This document shows positions 25,324-34,350 of a stretch of 61,766 bases of DNA, piece after piece; within the stretch, counting starts at the first letter, position 1, and each line of letters starts with the position of its first letter. Source of the stretch: Shewanella fidelis ATCC BAA-318. GTDB taxonomy: Bacteria > Pseudomonadota > Gammaproteobacteria > Enterobacterales > Shewanellaceae. Location of the stretch: contig NZ_KI912459.1 of NCBI RefSeq assembly GCF_000518605.1, positions 303,468 to 365,233 of the forward strand, in the 5' to 3' direction. The notes beneath the pieces are model-generated. The model searched no databases and was not told the DNA's origin. It saw only the letters and a program-made list of their open reading frames with translations. The position numbers and the translations under genes were made by a program.

Positions 25324-27381
25324 TTAGTAAGCGCCGCGGGCAAAAATCACCGCAGGAATGGTTTTCAACAATAGCCACACGTCGGCCATCAGTGACTGTG
25401 TGTGGATATATTCAATATCAAGCTCTACTTGCTGTTCAAACGGGATGGTTGAGCGACCTGATACTTGCCAAATACAGGTGAGCCCCGGTTTTACTGTCAG
25501 TCGATTGCGTTGATGAATACTGTATTGTTCAACTTCTGAATTAAGTGGTGGCCGAGGGCCAACCAGCGACATGTCGCCTTTTAATACATTCCAAAGTTGC
25601 GGCAATTCATCGATCGAGGTTTTGCGGATCAAGCGGCCGATGAAAGTGACTCTTGGATCTGATTTCATTTTGAAAAGCACTCCGCCTTGCATTTCATTAC
25701 TTTGGTCAAGCTCCGCGAGTATTTTGTCTGCGTCTATATGCATAGAGCGAAACTTCCACATGGTAAACGGACGGTTATAAAGCCCTGAGCGAGTTTGGCT
25801 ATATAGTGCTGGGCCTGGCGAGCTAAGCTTTATCGCTAAAGCTGTGATAATGAAAATCGGCATGAGTAGTAATAGTAATGTTAAGGCGCCAATGAGATCT
25901 AAGCTGCGTTTAGCGACCTTGTTACAGCGCATAGCAAAATCAAACCTTGCACGACGAGTACTTGCATGTTTGTGATCAAATTTAGGTAACTTGGCATCAT
26001 GTCTTTGGGCTTTACCTAATTTAGCCTGTAGCTGCTTGGTTAGCTGTTTATCACTGAGTGAACTGTTACTTACCTGCATGGCTTTGCTAGATGAAATTAT
26101 AGAGCCGACTCGCTTTTTTAATTCACGGTTTTCACGCCAAACACGATATAAGAATAATGGGTTACCAATAATGTAACGTTTCCACATTCTTTTAGGCTCT
26201 TGCAGTAATCTGTAGGTCCACTCTAAGCCCATTTGCCTTAGCCATAATGGTGCACGCTTGATACGTTCAGAGTAGAAATCAAATAAACCTCCAACGCCTA
26301 TGCCTATGCTGCAGTGCAGCTGTGCTCTATTTTGTTTCAGCCATAACTCTTGATTTGGCGCGCCCATCGCGACCAATAAAATGTCGGCGTTACTGTCATT
26401 AATTGCTTGTATAACTTGCTGATTTTCTTGATCTTGGGTTAAGCGGTTGAAGTAGCCATGATGACAGCCTGCTATGGTTAGGCTTGGATAGCGAGCTTGC
26501 ATCTTTTCTGCCGCTGTTTGCGCCACACCTTGAGCGCCACCTAGCATAAATATGGATAAATTCTGCTTGGCTGCGAGCTGGCAAAGTCGGGGAAACATAT
26601 CAGTGCCATTTAAGTTTGCCCGTAACGCTTGGCCTTTACTTAAACAGGCTAGTCTTAGCCCAATACCGTCGGCAAAGATGTGTTGGCTCTGTTGTAGACT
26701 CTGACGATAAGCTTGGTTGTCAGTGCTGATATTCAAGCAGTCTGCATTGACGAAAGAGTATTGCTGCATATCTGCCTGCGGCTCACTGCATTGTTGTAGC
26801 ATTTCATCTAACAACTGCTGCATGCTCCAGTTGCTTAGTGTTATTCCAAACAATGAAATATGCGGGCTAGTTTTAGGCGCTGCTTTGAAAAGTAGTGCGA
26901 ATGTTGTCTTGAGTACTAGGCAACGAATAACCGCTGCAATATAACCAGCAAAGCTGCTGTGGGCTTTGATTAGTGTGTCAGTACTATTTTCAAACTCAAG
27001 CCCGACTAGTGCGTTAAGCTGTTCAATCGACATTAGACCTGGTTTGATATTTTGAATCTTATCGTCAGATATTACCTGGTTTGCATCTAAGGTAAATTCT
27101 ATGCTTTTACCCACTAGCGATAATTCACCTCTGATCAGGTTGAACAAGATAGGTAGCTTTTTAAATAAGCCGTTATAACCAAACTCGATAAGTTCTACAG
27201 TTTGCTTTGTCATGCCTTTGATATACACAACTTCAAATGTTTTATTGCTACTAAATCTGCTTGCCAAATAAGCGTATAAAAATAAAGGGCTAGTTAGCAT
27301 CAATAGCGCGCTGCCGCAGAAAACATCAAAGCAGCGAATACTGATAGGGAAGGGGGGAAGTTTAGCGTGATCGTTTTTCAT
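25324..27381 (-). CDS. Three-part fusion: degenerate phosphoglycosyl transferase, WecG/TagA (GT26) transferase and active phosphoglycosyl transferase
   Basis: A 685-residue protein; ATG at 27381 is preferred for its AAGGAA site over an ATG 27 bp upstream. Residues 15-165 mimic a phosphoglycosyl transferase (reentrant-type helix LLMLTSPLFLYAYLA; FKKLPILFNLIRGELSLVG), but the catalytic Asp-Glu is Lys74-Lys75. Residues 195-385 are a GT26 domain (FADGIGLRLA, LNGTDMFPRLC, MLGGAQGVAQTA, VAMGAPNQELWL). Residues 480-685 are a complete transferase with KFRSMHIDAD and SIDELPQLWNVLKGDMSLVG (Asp591-Glu592). One chain could therefore prime undecaprenyl phosphate and add the second sugar. Comparable in position to SypR of Vibrio. 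A sigma54 promoter candidate lies at 27432-27450. Confidence 0.85.
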   Translation of the reverse strand: MKNDHAKLPPFPISIRCFDVFCGSALLMLTSPLFLYAYLASRFSSNKTFEVVYIKGMTKQTVELIEFGYNGLFKKLPILFNLIRGELSLVGKSIEFTLDANQVISDDKIQNIKPGLMSIEQLNALVGLEFENSTDTLIKAHSSFAGYIAAVIRCLVLKTTFALLFKAAPKTSPHISLFGITLSNWSMQQLLDEMLQQCSEPQADMQQYSFVNADCLNISTDNQAYRQSLQQSQHIFADGIGLRLACLSKGQALRANLNGTDMFPRLCQLAAKQNLSIFMLGGAQGVAQTAAEKMQARYPSLTIAGCHHGYFNRLTQDQENQQVIQAINDSNADILLVAMGAPNQELWLKQNRAQLHCSIGIGVGGLFDFYSERIKRAPLWLRQMGLEWTYRLLQEPKRMWKRYIIGNPLFLYRVWRENRELKKRVGSIISSSKAMQVSNSSLSDKQLTKQLQAKLGKAQRHDAKLPKFDHKHASTRRARFDFAMRCNKVAKRSLDLIGALTLLLLLMPIFIITALAIKLSSPGPALYSQTRSGLYNRPFTMWKFRSMHIDADKILAELDQSNEMQGGVLFKMKSDPRVTFIGRLIRKTSIDELPQLWNVLKGDMSLVGPRPPLNSEVEQYSIHQRNRLTVKPGLTCIWQVSGRSTIPFEQQVELDIEYIHTQSLMADVWLLLKTIPAVIFARGAY

Positions 27382-27431
27382 AATTATTCCTTCCATTGAC
27401 GTCAGCATTTTATTTGTTAGCTAAACCTGAG

Positions 27432-27450
27432 ATTGCATATAGCTTGCCAA
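27432..27450 (-). promoter_or_regulatory. Candidate sigma54 promoter for the fusion gene
   Basis: On the minus strand the bases read TTGGCA-N7-TGCAA, with the invariant GG and GC exactly 10 bp apart as sigma54 RNA polymerase requires. The start codon is about 50 bp downstream. A TTTGCAAGTTGCAAA palindrome lies about 100 bp upstream at 27545-27559. Confidence 0.6.
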
Positions 27451-27528
27451 TATTGAAAATCCTTTAATTTCAGCTGCTTGAGTTTTCGTTGTTGGTTGGC
27501 GGGAGTGCTGGTGGTTTTTATTTAACAG

Positions 27529-27559
27529 GCAATTTGCAGCCTGCTTTGCAAGTTGCAAA
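27529..27559. promoter_or_regulatory. Candidate enhancer-binding site (TTGCA palindrome)
   Basis: GCAATTTGCAGCCTGC is followed by the perfect 15-bp palindrome TTTGCAAGTTGCAAA (27545-27559). It lies about 120 bp upstream of the predicted sigma54 start, a normal distance for an activator site. Similar TTGCA-rich palindromes lie upstream of the other sigma54 candidates here, and the LuxO family binds TTGCA-type sites. Confidence 0.5.
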
Positions 27560-27579
27560 CCGCCAGTTTGATTGAGTCG

Positions 27580-28644
27580 TTAAACACCTGAGTTAAATTG
27601 ACTACCGATAAGATCTTTGTTGATTTGTGCTTTTTGTACACGTCCTAACAATGATTGCGCCATGGATTCGATTTGGTTGTAAATAGCTAGAGGCAGTAAC
27701 TTTAATGAGTAGGCGGCAGCCATAGTGGCTAGCGTTCGACCTGTTTCTGCTTGCAAAATACTTGGACAGGTTTTTATTGCTAGATGAATGTATTTAACGG
27801 CTTGCTGACCATTTTTATTACGTATTGCTTGGCGGGCAATGTAGCGAAGTTGATAGGCGCGGGCTTTATTCTCATATTGCTTGAGTAATGCTGGCGCGTA
27901 GCCACGTGCCTTTTCAATCATCTTTTCCCATGAAGCATACTGTTTATTTAGATCCGCAGATAAACCTTGCTGATTCAATCTATAGAAAGTCAGTGCTGCA
28001 GGCAGCCCTTCAATTTGCCAATGGGTTGTGCTTATGATCCTAAACCAGCATTCAATATCTTCTGACTGACGAAAGTTCTCATCAAAGTAGCATTGCTGAC
28101 CATCAAGGTTGCGATATTGAATATCGGTTAAGGTTTCTCGTCTTAATACAGGAGCTGAACCATTACCAACAGGATTGCGGCATAAAAGATGTTTAGCGTC
28201 GATGCTGTTTAATTTGGGCATTTGAAAAAACGGGGTTTTTTCACCATTAAACTCCATAAACAGTGAACGTGAAAAACTGATCCCCACTTCTGGTGCCGCA
28301 TCAAGGTGATCGACATGCTGTTGCAGTTTTTCACTATGCCACATATCGTCTGAATCGATAAAAGCGACATATTTGCCTCTCGCATGGCGAATGCCGGTAT
28401 TTCTTGCTGCTGACAAGCCTTGATTATGGCTGTGATTGATAATGCTTATCCGAGGATCATCAAATTGCTGACATAGCTGTAGGCTGTTATCTGGAGAACA
28501 GTCGTTGATCAACAGTAATTCAAAGTCAGTAAAAGTTTGCGTTAATACTGAGCTAATCGCTTGGGTGACAAATGCTTCAACATTATAAATTGGCATCACT
28601 ACAGATACGGTTAAAGGCTTAATTGTGCGTTGTTGTGGCTGCAT
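27580..28644 (-). CDS. Family 2 glycosyltransferase
   Basis: A 354-residue GT-A enzyme. VSVVMPIYNVEAFVTQAISS opens the fold, LLINDCSPDNSLQLCQQF is the nucleotide region, NQGLSAARNTGIRHARG follows, and FIDSDDMWH supplies the metal-binding acidic motif. The C-terminal third is helical and of unknown function. It is the second gene of the flippase-GT2 pair, 9 bp after the flippase stop. Presumably it adds a sugar to the lipid-linked unit of the second polysaccharide. Confidence 0.87.
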   Translation of the reverse strand: MQPQQRTIKPLTVSVVMPIYNVEAFVTQAISSVLTQTFTDFELLLINDCSPDNSLQLCQQFDDPRISIINHSHNQGLSAARNTGIRHARGKYVAFIDSDDMWHSEKLQQHVDHLDAAPEVGISFSRSLFMEFNGEKTPFFQMPKLNSIDAKHLLCRNPVGNGSAPVLRRETLTDIQYRNLDGQQCYFDENFRQSEDIECWFRIISTTHWQIEGLPAALTFYRLNQQGLSADLNKQYASWEKMIEKARGYAPALLKQYENKARAYQLRYIARQAIRNKNGQQAVKYIHLAIKTCPSILQAETGRTLATMAAAYSLKLLPLAIYNQIESMAQSLLGRVQKAQINKDLIGSQFNSGV

Positions 28645-28653
28645 AATGGCCTC

Positions 28654-30036
28654 CTAGTGATCAACTTTACAGTCGTTAGGGCGGATTAAATTGGATTGTA
28701 TATATAGGGTTAAACCAGGCATGAGTATTAGGTGCACCAGCAACACGCCTAGCGCGACTCCTTGCAAACCGAACTGACTTGAAACTGATATCACCGCGAT
28801 TAAGATCAGGGTAAAACCGCTATTGCAGGCAAGGTTGAATTTGCTTTTGCCGATACTGATTAAATACTGACTGGCCGCTTCTCCTAGCGGACGCACTAGG
28901 CCACTCAAACACAGCAAGATGAAGATAGGGATGGCGCCTGCATCAAGCCATTTTTGTCCGTAAATAAAGGGGACATAAAGCGGAGCTAGCAGCGCTTGTA
29001 AGCCGATAATAGGTACAGTAAGTAACATAATAAATTTCAATGACTGGACATATTTATGCTGAATGTGACTGTATTGATTACTGGCTGTTTGATGCTGGCT
29101 TTTAGATTTATCTGAGCTTTGGCATAGGTGTGAATAGAGTGCCGTGCCGTAGCTTTGTACTAAGCCCAAACTGATCCCAAGACTTGCATTGAAAGCAAAG
29201 AAATAAACCCCGAGTGCTTCAATACCAAGCAGTGAACCGACCAAGATGTAATCAATGTTTTGCCTTAACACTATGGCTAAGTCACTGAGCCCGACTTGTA
29301 AACCAAAGCTCAGTATTGAGCGAGCGCGGGTTGACACTATGCTTGTTGGCGATAGTAAAAAGCGAGACAGGTGTTGGCCACACGCTTGCTTTTCAACTTG
29401 AGGAGTAAAAGCCTCGGGTAGGGGATTGTGATATCTATGAACCCCAATCCAAATAAATATCACAATGATTTTAGGCAAAATAATTGCCCAAATCCCCAAC
29501 CCGAGTAACGCGAATATGGCGGTGAGCATGCCATCAAATAAGGTTTGCCAAAGTACTGCACGTCCAACGATGCGCATCTTATTGGCACGTAAATTCATTG
29601 CGGCATAGAGCATGCCTAGCGGTAGTAATAAATAGCTTGTTGCCATGAGTATCATTGGAAGAATTAGCTGCGAGTCATTAAAGTAAATGGCAAGCGGCCA
29701 GCTGAGTAAGCTCATGGCAACGAAGGCGGTGCATGCGGCTAACCTGTTCACCTGATTAGCCGCATGTAAAGACTGTTTAAGTTGTTCATCATCCATTTTG
29801 ATTAACGCCGCTGATGAGATCCTGCGGGTTGGCGTACAGATGATTTCAAAAGTGGTAAGAATGATTGCGACTTGACCAAAGATTTCTGGTGTAAGTAAGC
29901 GGGCGATAATAATACTTGATGCAAGACGAACGATCCGGCCAAGCACTTGAGCGGAGCCGAGCCAAAATAGGCTTTTACCTAAAACACTACTAAAGGATGT
30001 AGCAAGGGCATGCTGGTATTGCATTAAAGTTTGCAT
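28654..30036 (-). CDS. Wzx/SypK-like polysaccharide flippase
   Basis: A 460-residue membrane protein of the MOP polysaccharide-transporter family. The N-terminus IARLLTPEIFGQVAIILTTFE is a strong family signature, and about a dozen hydrophobic helices follow. A hydrophilic loop (SDKSKSQHQTASNQYSHIQ) breaks the chain near residue 315. This is the second flippase in the window and serves the minus-strand locus, so two independent pathways coexist. A weaker sigma54 promoter candidate lies about 80-100 bp upstream. Confidence 0.86.
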   Translation of the reverse strand: MQTLMQYQHALATSFSSVLGKSLFWLGSAQVLGRIVRLASSIIIARLLTPEIFGQVAIILTTFEIICTPTRRISSAALIKMDDEQLKQSLHAANQVNRLAACTAFVAMSLLSWPLAIYFNDSQLILPMILMATSYLLLPLGMLYAAMNLRANKMRIVGRAVLWQTLFDGMLTAIFALLGLGIWAIILPKIIVIFIWIGVHRYHNPLPEAFTPQVEKQACGQHLSRFLLSPTSIVSTRARSILSFGLQVGLSDLAIVLRQNIDYILVGSLLGIEALGVYFFAFNASLGISLGLVQSYGTALYSHLCQSSDKSKSQHQTASNQYSHIQHKYVQSLKFIMLLTVPIIGLQALLAPLYVPFIYGQKWLDAGAIPIFILLCLSGLVRPLGEAASQYLISIGKSKFNLACNSGFTLILIAVISVSSQFGLQGVALGVLLVHLILMPGLTLYIQSNLIRPNDCKVDH

Positions 30037-30116
30037 ATATCCTCCGCCTCGTCATCGTTCATCAATTGCTTACTGTTAATACTTATTCAGTGAGCAGCTT
30101 GCTTTAATGGAGTTAA

Positions 30117-30133
30117 TACAGAGTTCATGCCAA
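30117..30133 (-). promoter_or_regulatory. Weak candidate sigma54 promoter for the flippase-GT2 pair
   Basis: The minus strand reads TTGGCA followed at the right distance by CTGTA instead of TTGCA. The -24 half is perfect, but the usually invariant GC of the -12 half is GT, so it may be weak or inactive. Its placement relative to the start (about 80 bp) and to the upstream palindrome at 30236-30252 mirrors the better candidates. Confidence 0.3.
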
Positions 30134-30235
30134 GTTTTATTAATGGGTGGTTTTAATTTTAATGTGTTGATTATTAACACTTTAATCGATTTTTGAATTG
30201 TGATTCTTTACAACTGGCTGATTAGGTCTAACAAT

Positions 30236-30252
30236 TGCAATTCGCTATTGCA
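30236..30252. promoter_or_regulatory. Candidate enhancer-binding site (TGCAAT-N5-ATTGCA)
   Basis: TGCAAT TCGCT ATTGCA is a perfect 6-bp-arm inverted repeat, followed by AAATG, in the 273-bp gap between polymerase and flippase genes. The half-site and trailing AAATG are shared with the sites at 34861-34880 and 36908-36923. It lies about 140 bp upstream of the possible sigma54 start. Confidence 0.45.
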
Positions 30253-30309
30253 AAATGCATCTCAGATAGCAAAACCTTGTATGGGGGCAGTAGCGCGTAG
30301 TTGTGAATG

Positions 30310-31626
30310 TTATTGCTTGAATGAGGCATCACCCGGAAGGAGCAGGCGTGTGCTATTTGCTGAATGTGGGGTTTCTCTTGGCGAGCCAAGCCGCGCTTTG
30401 TGGGCAATACCAATAATGATCAGCCCCGGCCAAAATAGGTAGGCTAAAATCTCTAGGTTTTCGCCGAAGGTATATAAAAATAGCTGTAAGATAACAGCCA
30501 CTGCGGTGGCCGAGAGCTTACTGCTAAAAATACTGCTAAGCAGGGTTAGCAAGCTCATTAACATAGGCACAGCTAAGGCAATTGCTCCTACGATACCTTT
30601 GACAAATAAAAGTCCATACCAAGTATGGTGCGAGCCAATCGGCATGTATTCCACTAAGTGTGGTCCACGTTCCACAATACCATGACCCCAATATACGGCT
30701 TCATTACTCCAACGCTCGACGGCGATATTTGCAAGCTCTTGTCTTACTCGGGTTGAACCCGCTCTGGCGTTTTTAAAGGCGTCAATGCTGAGTTGGAGTT
30801 TCTCAATGACTTCTACTCCAAATATACCGAAAAGCAATAAAATAGGACTGGCGATAAAGTAAATCCAAGGGCTGCGGTGTAGGCGAATAAACGCAAACCA
30901 TGATGCCAATAGTAGGTAGCACACAAGGGCTAATCGAGATTGTGAAACCAATACCATAGCTAGGCTACCGAGTATCCCATAGAGCTTGTAACGCTTTGAT
31001 TGTTCTTGGGTTGCAAAGATAAAGAATAAGTTACCGACCATTCCTACAGCTGGTGCCCACGGCGTAAATAGGCGCCAACGTGGCAGTCCGCTAGCGGGAT
31101 CAATTTCATATAGACTTACGCTGAAAAACTCTGGGCCAGGACCACCGATGATGCTGAGCGGAGAGGTATATAAAGTACTCGGAAGCCCTGCGGCCCAAGC
31201 AAAGATCACCAAGGGCAAAATCATGAGAGTATGTTTGCAGACAATACAGCACGCCCGGTAAATAAGTTGTGGTCGAATATTTAATGAACCCAGCAGCGGA
31301 AAAATGGCTAATAAAGCCCAGCCTTTTGCCCAACCAATGCTTGATTTGATCAGTTTTGCTAAGCCTAAGTCGTGAGTTAAATGGCCAATGACCAAAGCCA
31401 GTAACATCACACCCATGGCTATTATCCAGCTAATTTGTGCTTTGCTGATAGGATAGATAACTTTGTCGACCATGCGCCGCTTGAGCATGTTGAGCAGTAA
31501 AATCCACGCGATAACAGGTGCAACAAGGTACATGGCACCTAAGATCCAAAATAGGTAGGTACCTGTGATTGCTCGCCAGATGATTACTTCGTCAGAATTT
31601 TCTGGAGTATAGGTTTGCGGAGCCAT
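30310..31626 (-). CDS. O-antigen ligase/polymerase family protein (SypL/Wzy-like)
   Basis: A 438-residue polytopic membrane protein with about ten to twelve helices. The large loop between later helices contains GIVERGPHLVEYMPIGSHHTW, a pattern common to Wzy/O-antigen-ligase enzymes (HxxW-type). It should polymerise the second polysaccharide or transfer it to an acceptor. Its start overlaps the chain-length gene by 43 bp; a GGGAA ribosome-site-like stretch supports ATG 31626. A 273-bp gap with a TTGCA palindrome follows its stop. Confidence 0.82.
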   Translation of the reverse strand: MAPQTYTPENSDEVIIWRAITGTYLFWILGAMYLVAPVIAWILLLNMLKRRMVDKVIYPISKAQISWIIAMGVMLLALVIGHLTHDLGLAKLIKSSIGWAKGWALLAIFPLLGSLNIRPQLIYRACCIVCKHTLMILPLVIFAWAAGLPSTLYTSPLSIIGGPGPEFFSVSLYEIDPASGLPRWRLFTPWAPAVGMVGNLFFIFATQEQSKRYKLYGILGSLAMVLVSQSRLALVCYLLLASWFAFIRLHRSPWIYFIASPILLLFGIFGVEVIEKLQLSIDAFKNARAGSTRVRQELANIAVERWSNEAVYWGHGIVERGPHLVEYMPIGSHHTWYGLLFVKGIVGAIALAVPMLMSLLTLLSSIFSSKLSATAVAVILQLFLYTFGENLEILAYLFWPGLIIIGIAHKARLGSPRETPHSANSTRLLLPGDASFKQ

Positions 31627-32993
31627 AGCATTCCCATTCCTGCAATAATTGAAATTGATGCTGCAATACCACCAACGATAGCTAACAGTACAACTAAGTT
31701 ATCCGGTTCTTCTGCTAAGCTTGGCGAAGCCATTAGCTGCAATAAAGGGTATGCGGCATAAATATCCGCTTTACCTATATCCATCTTAGCTAAAGCTGAA
31801 GTAAATACGGCTGTAGCCACTTGATGCTCGCGCTGCAGATCTTCTAGTTTAGCGGCATCATCGTTGCTGTCAGTAAAGCGATGATCCCAATCGTGGATCT
31901 GTTGCGTTAGTGTATCGATTTGATGTCTTAATCCTTCGGCCTCTGTATTGAGTGTCAGCAGTTGCTGCATCAATTGTGCTCTGCCGTCTAAGTCATCCGC
32001 AGATAGCATTAACATTAAACGTTTATCGACATATCCGAGTAATACGTTGCAACGCTGACTTAGTGCACTCAAAATTGAGGCTTGCTCGTCACGGTAAGTC
32101 ACCACTTTAGGGTGGCGTTTTCCAAAACGGCTGCGGTATTCAGCTAGGGTTGCGGTCACGCGGGTATAACTGATTAATAGCTGTTGAAATAGCTGATCAT
32201 TTTTAAGTGTTAGTAAACCTGCTGCTTGTTTTGGTGTCAGCGATAGATGAATTTCAAGCATTTTTTGGCTGGCCTTCACCCCTTGCAGTTCAGACACTAA
32301 ATTGACTTTATTGTGTCTTAATCTCTCCATGGTTAAAGCCAGCTCTTTGAACTGTTCTAGTGAAACCAGTCCATGTTCTGATTGAAACTCGAGTAGCTTT
32401 TCTTGGGTATGCTCGACCTTGTTGGCAAAGCTTGCCATGCCAACACGAATAGCATCTTCTCTTTGTTCAATCTCATCGCTTCTCAACTCTGAAAGTATTG
32501 CTTGTAAACTATGGTAATGCGCCCAAGCTTTTTGCTGGGCGGCTTTTGCCGAATTAGCTTTAATACTAAATTGCATAATGCCAGTTTGATTAGGTAGCTT
32601 TAATTTGGGTTTACCAAATTCACCTCTGGTTAGCGCTAACGATTTTGCTGCATTTGCTAGCAGTGATTTACTCATTGCAATGGTTTTATAGTTGACTCTA
32701 GGGTCAATTGCACTGCTGGTATAAGGCGATGTTGTTGAGCTATTAGCTTGACCAACACTGTCGAGAGTGACATTAGCGCCAGTACCTGAGCCTGGCAAAA
32801 TGAGTGTCCATTGACTGACGTAACGACTTGGGCTCACGAAGATAAAAGCCAATACGAGAAGCCAGATCAGCAGTAGCAACAATAGGGTTAACTTAACGTA
32901 AGTTTGCTTTCTTTTTTGTGCAGGTTGCTTACTGCCATTGACTAAGTAACGTTGAGCCCAAAGCAGCGGGCTGTAGGCGTATTTTGATTTCAT
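31584..32993 (-). CDS. Chain-length determinant / polysaccharide co-polymerase (GumC/SypO-like), no kinase domain
   Basis: A 469-residue protein. It has a cytoplasmic N-terminus, first membrane helix near residues 34-51, a long periplasmic coiled-coil region (for example QEKLLEFQSEHGLVSLEQF and the GNVR-like RSRFGKRHPKVVTYRDEQ), and a second helix near the C-terminus (VVLLAIVGGIAASISIIAGM). There is no Walker-type tyrosine kinase. It follows the Wza gene by 17 bp and should set chain length with the polymerase it overlaps. Confidence 0.85.
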   Translation of the reverse strand: MKSKYAYSPLLWAQRYLVNGSKQPAQKRKQTYVKLTLLLLLLIWLLVLAFIFVSPSRYVSQWTLILPGSGTGANVTLDSVGQANSSTTSPYTSSAIDPRVNYKTIAMSKSLLANAAKSLALTRGEFGKPKLKLPNQTGIMQFSIKANSAKAAQQKAWAHYHSLQAILSELRSDEIEQREDAIRVGMASFANKVEHTQEKLLEFQSEHGLVSLEQFKELALTMERLRHNKVNLVSELQGVKASQKMLEIHLSLTPKQAAGLLTLKNDQLFQQLLISYTRVTATLAEYRSRFGKRHPKVVTYRDEQASILSALSQRCNVLLGYVDKRLMLMLSADDLDGRAQLMQQLLTLNTEAEGLRHQIDTLTQQIHDWDHRFTDSNDDAAKLEDLQREHQVATAVFTSALAKMDIGKADIYAAYPLLQLMASPSLAEEPDNLVVLLAIVGGIAASISIIAGMGMLWLRKPILQKILTK

Positions 32994-33010
32994 GTTCGCC
33001 TCCCAATTGC

Positions 33011-34291
33011 TTATAACAACTCTAATAATGTGGCTGGAACCAATACTTCGGTAATTGAACGTGCGATTTCACGAATATTTGTCACACGAGAATCGTAACA
33101 AGCAATACCGTCTCCAGGCATTAAGATAGGGTTCATGCCGGTTTCCCATGAGTGTCTGATCAATTCGTCCATTGAACGTTCAATGACATCTACTTGGGCT
33201 GTTAGTGGGTTTTTAGTGATTAATAGTAGGTGTCTGCTGGCATTCGTTGATTGTGCACCACCAACACAGTTTGCAGCGATAGCACCATTGAGTAGACGGG
33301 TTCCGTAAGGAAAACGTGTGGCGTCTGTATCCACTGCCGATTGTGAGTTACTGCTTGCAGGCTGGGTCAAATTTGATAGAAAAACTCGAATACCCGGCGC
33401 AGTAATTTGTGATGGCCTTGCTAGGGCGTCATCGAAATAATCATGCTGCGGCACATGGATATGATCACCAGACATCAAGGTCATGCTTGGTACTGGAAAA
33501 CCATGGATAACACCGGATAGATCAAGGGTGAAGCTATGTTGTTCACGAATGACCATTATTGCAGAGATATTGGCATCGGGACGTATCCCACCAGACGCTC
33601 TCAGTGCTGCAGCTATGCTGCGTCTATCGGCTTGGTCACCACTGTGATCACCGTCATCGTCGATGATTTCAGTATCTGATTTTTGGTTGATTTGGTGCTG
33701 TCCCGGCTCGAAAACGCCGCCGGATACCGTAATTTGTACAGGTGCCCATTTTAACGGTGTTACGCTGAGCTTAACGCTGTTTTTCAGCATAAACTGTTCA
33801 TCCACCAAATGTTGCTTAATCTTGTTGGAAAGAGTCGGTACATCAAGCCCTTTAGCATGAATAGGCGCTAAATAAGGAAGGTAAATATAGCCGTCGTTAT
33901 TGACTTCAACTGTACCGCTGAACTCTTCACCATTGAGCACTCGAACTTTTAACCTATCTCCCACGGAAAGGCGAATATTTTGCGGTAAGTGCAACGCTTG
34001 TTGTGATTGCTGCCCATGCATTAGATATGTGTTGCCAGTCTTGCTAGTCGAAGTCGCAGGCTTTGATGATTTTATCGCTGTTTTGCTGCGTAAATACGGA
34101 GTATCACGATCATAAAAGTGGCATTGGGTCATGTCAGTATTTTCTGCATCACAGATGGCTTTTTGTTCTGGCGCATGAGGCGTAACACAAGCTGACAATA
34201 GAACTAAAGGGAGCCACAACACAGCCGCTTTAGCTGTAAAGCTTAGCTGTTGGTATTTTCGCTTAGTTAGGATGCTGTGATTGGGGTTCAT
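33011..34291 (-). CDS. Wza/SypC-like outer-membrane polysaccharide export lipoprotein
   Basis: A 426-residue OPX protein. A lipobox LLSAC near residue 35 follows a basic, hydrophobic signal, so it is probably an outer-membrane lipoprotein. The poly-export domain has RLSVGDRLKVRVLNGEEFSG and NDGYIYLPYLAPIHAKGLDV; SLBB domains follow (VQITVSGGVFEPGQHQI, IRVFLSNLTQPA). An insertion rich in Asp (DTEIIDDDGDHSGDQADRR) interrupts the first SLBB. It is downstream of the STAS gene by 59 bp and begins the structural genes of the locus. Confidence 0.9.
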   Translation of the reverse strand: MNPNHSILTKRKYQQLSFTAKAAVLWLPLVLLSACVTPHAPEQKAICDAENTDMTQCHFYDRDTPYLRSKTAIKSSKPATSTSKTGNTYLMHGQQSQQALHLPQNIRLSVGDRLKVRVLNGEEFSGTVEVNNDGYIYLPYLAPIHAKGLDVPTLSNKIKQHLVDEQFMLKNSVKLSVTPLKWAPVQITVSGGVFEPGQHQINQKSDTEIIDDDGDHSGDQADRRSIAAALRASGGIRPDANISAIMVIREQHSFTLDLSGVIHGFPVPSMTLMSGDHIHVPQHDYFDDALARPSQITAPGIRVFLSNLTQPASSNSQSAVDTDATRFPYGTRLLNGAIAANCVGGAQSTNASRHLLLITKNPLTAQVDVIERSMDELIRHSWETGMNPILMPGDGIACYDSRVTNIREIARSITEVLVPATLLELL

Positions 34292-34350
34292 AGCCTTATC
34301 CTCTCGTTTGCCTATACGACGCTTCCTTGTTGGAGCTGTGTTATCTGTTG

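Noticed and set aside
25278..25481. An open frame on the plus strand across the overlap of the pseudoenzyme and fusion genes
   Set aside because: It is antisense to two well-supported genes and lacks a ribosome site or recognisable product.
31584..31626. A frameshift between the chain-length and polymerase genes
   Set aside because: Both proteins are complete with their expected membrane ends; the 43-bp overlap is ordinary gene packing.
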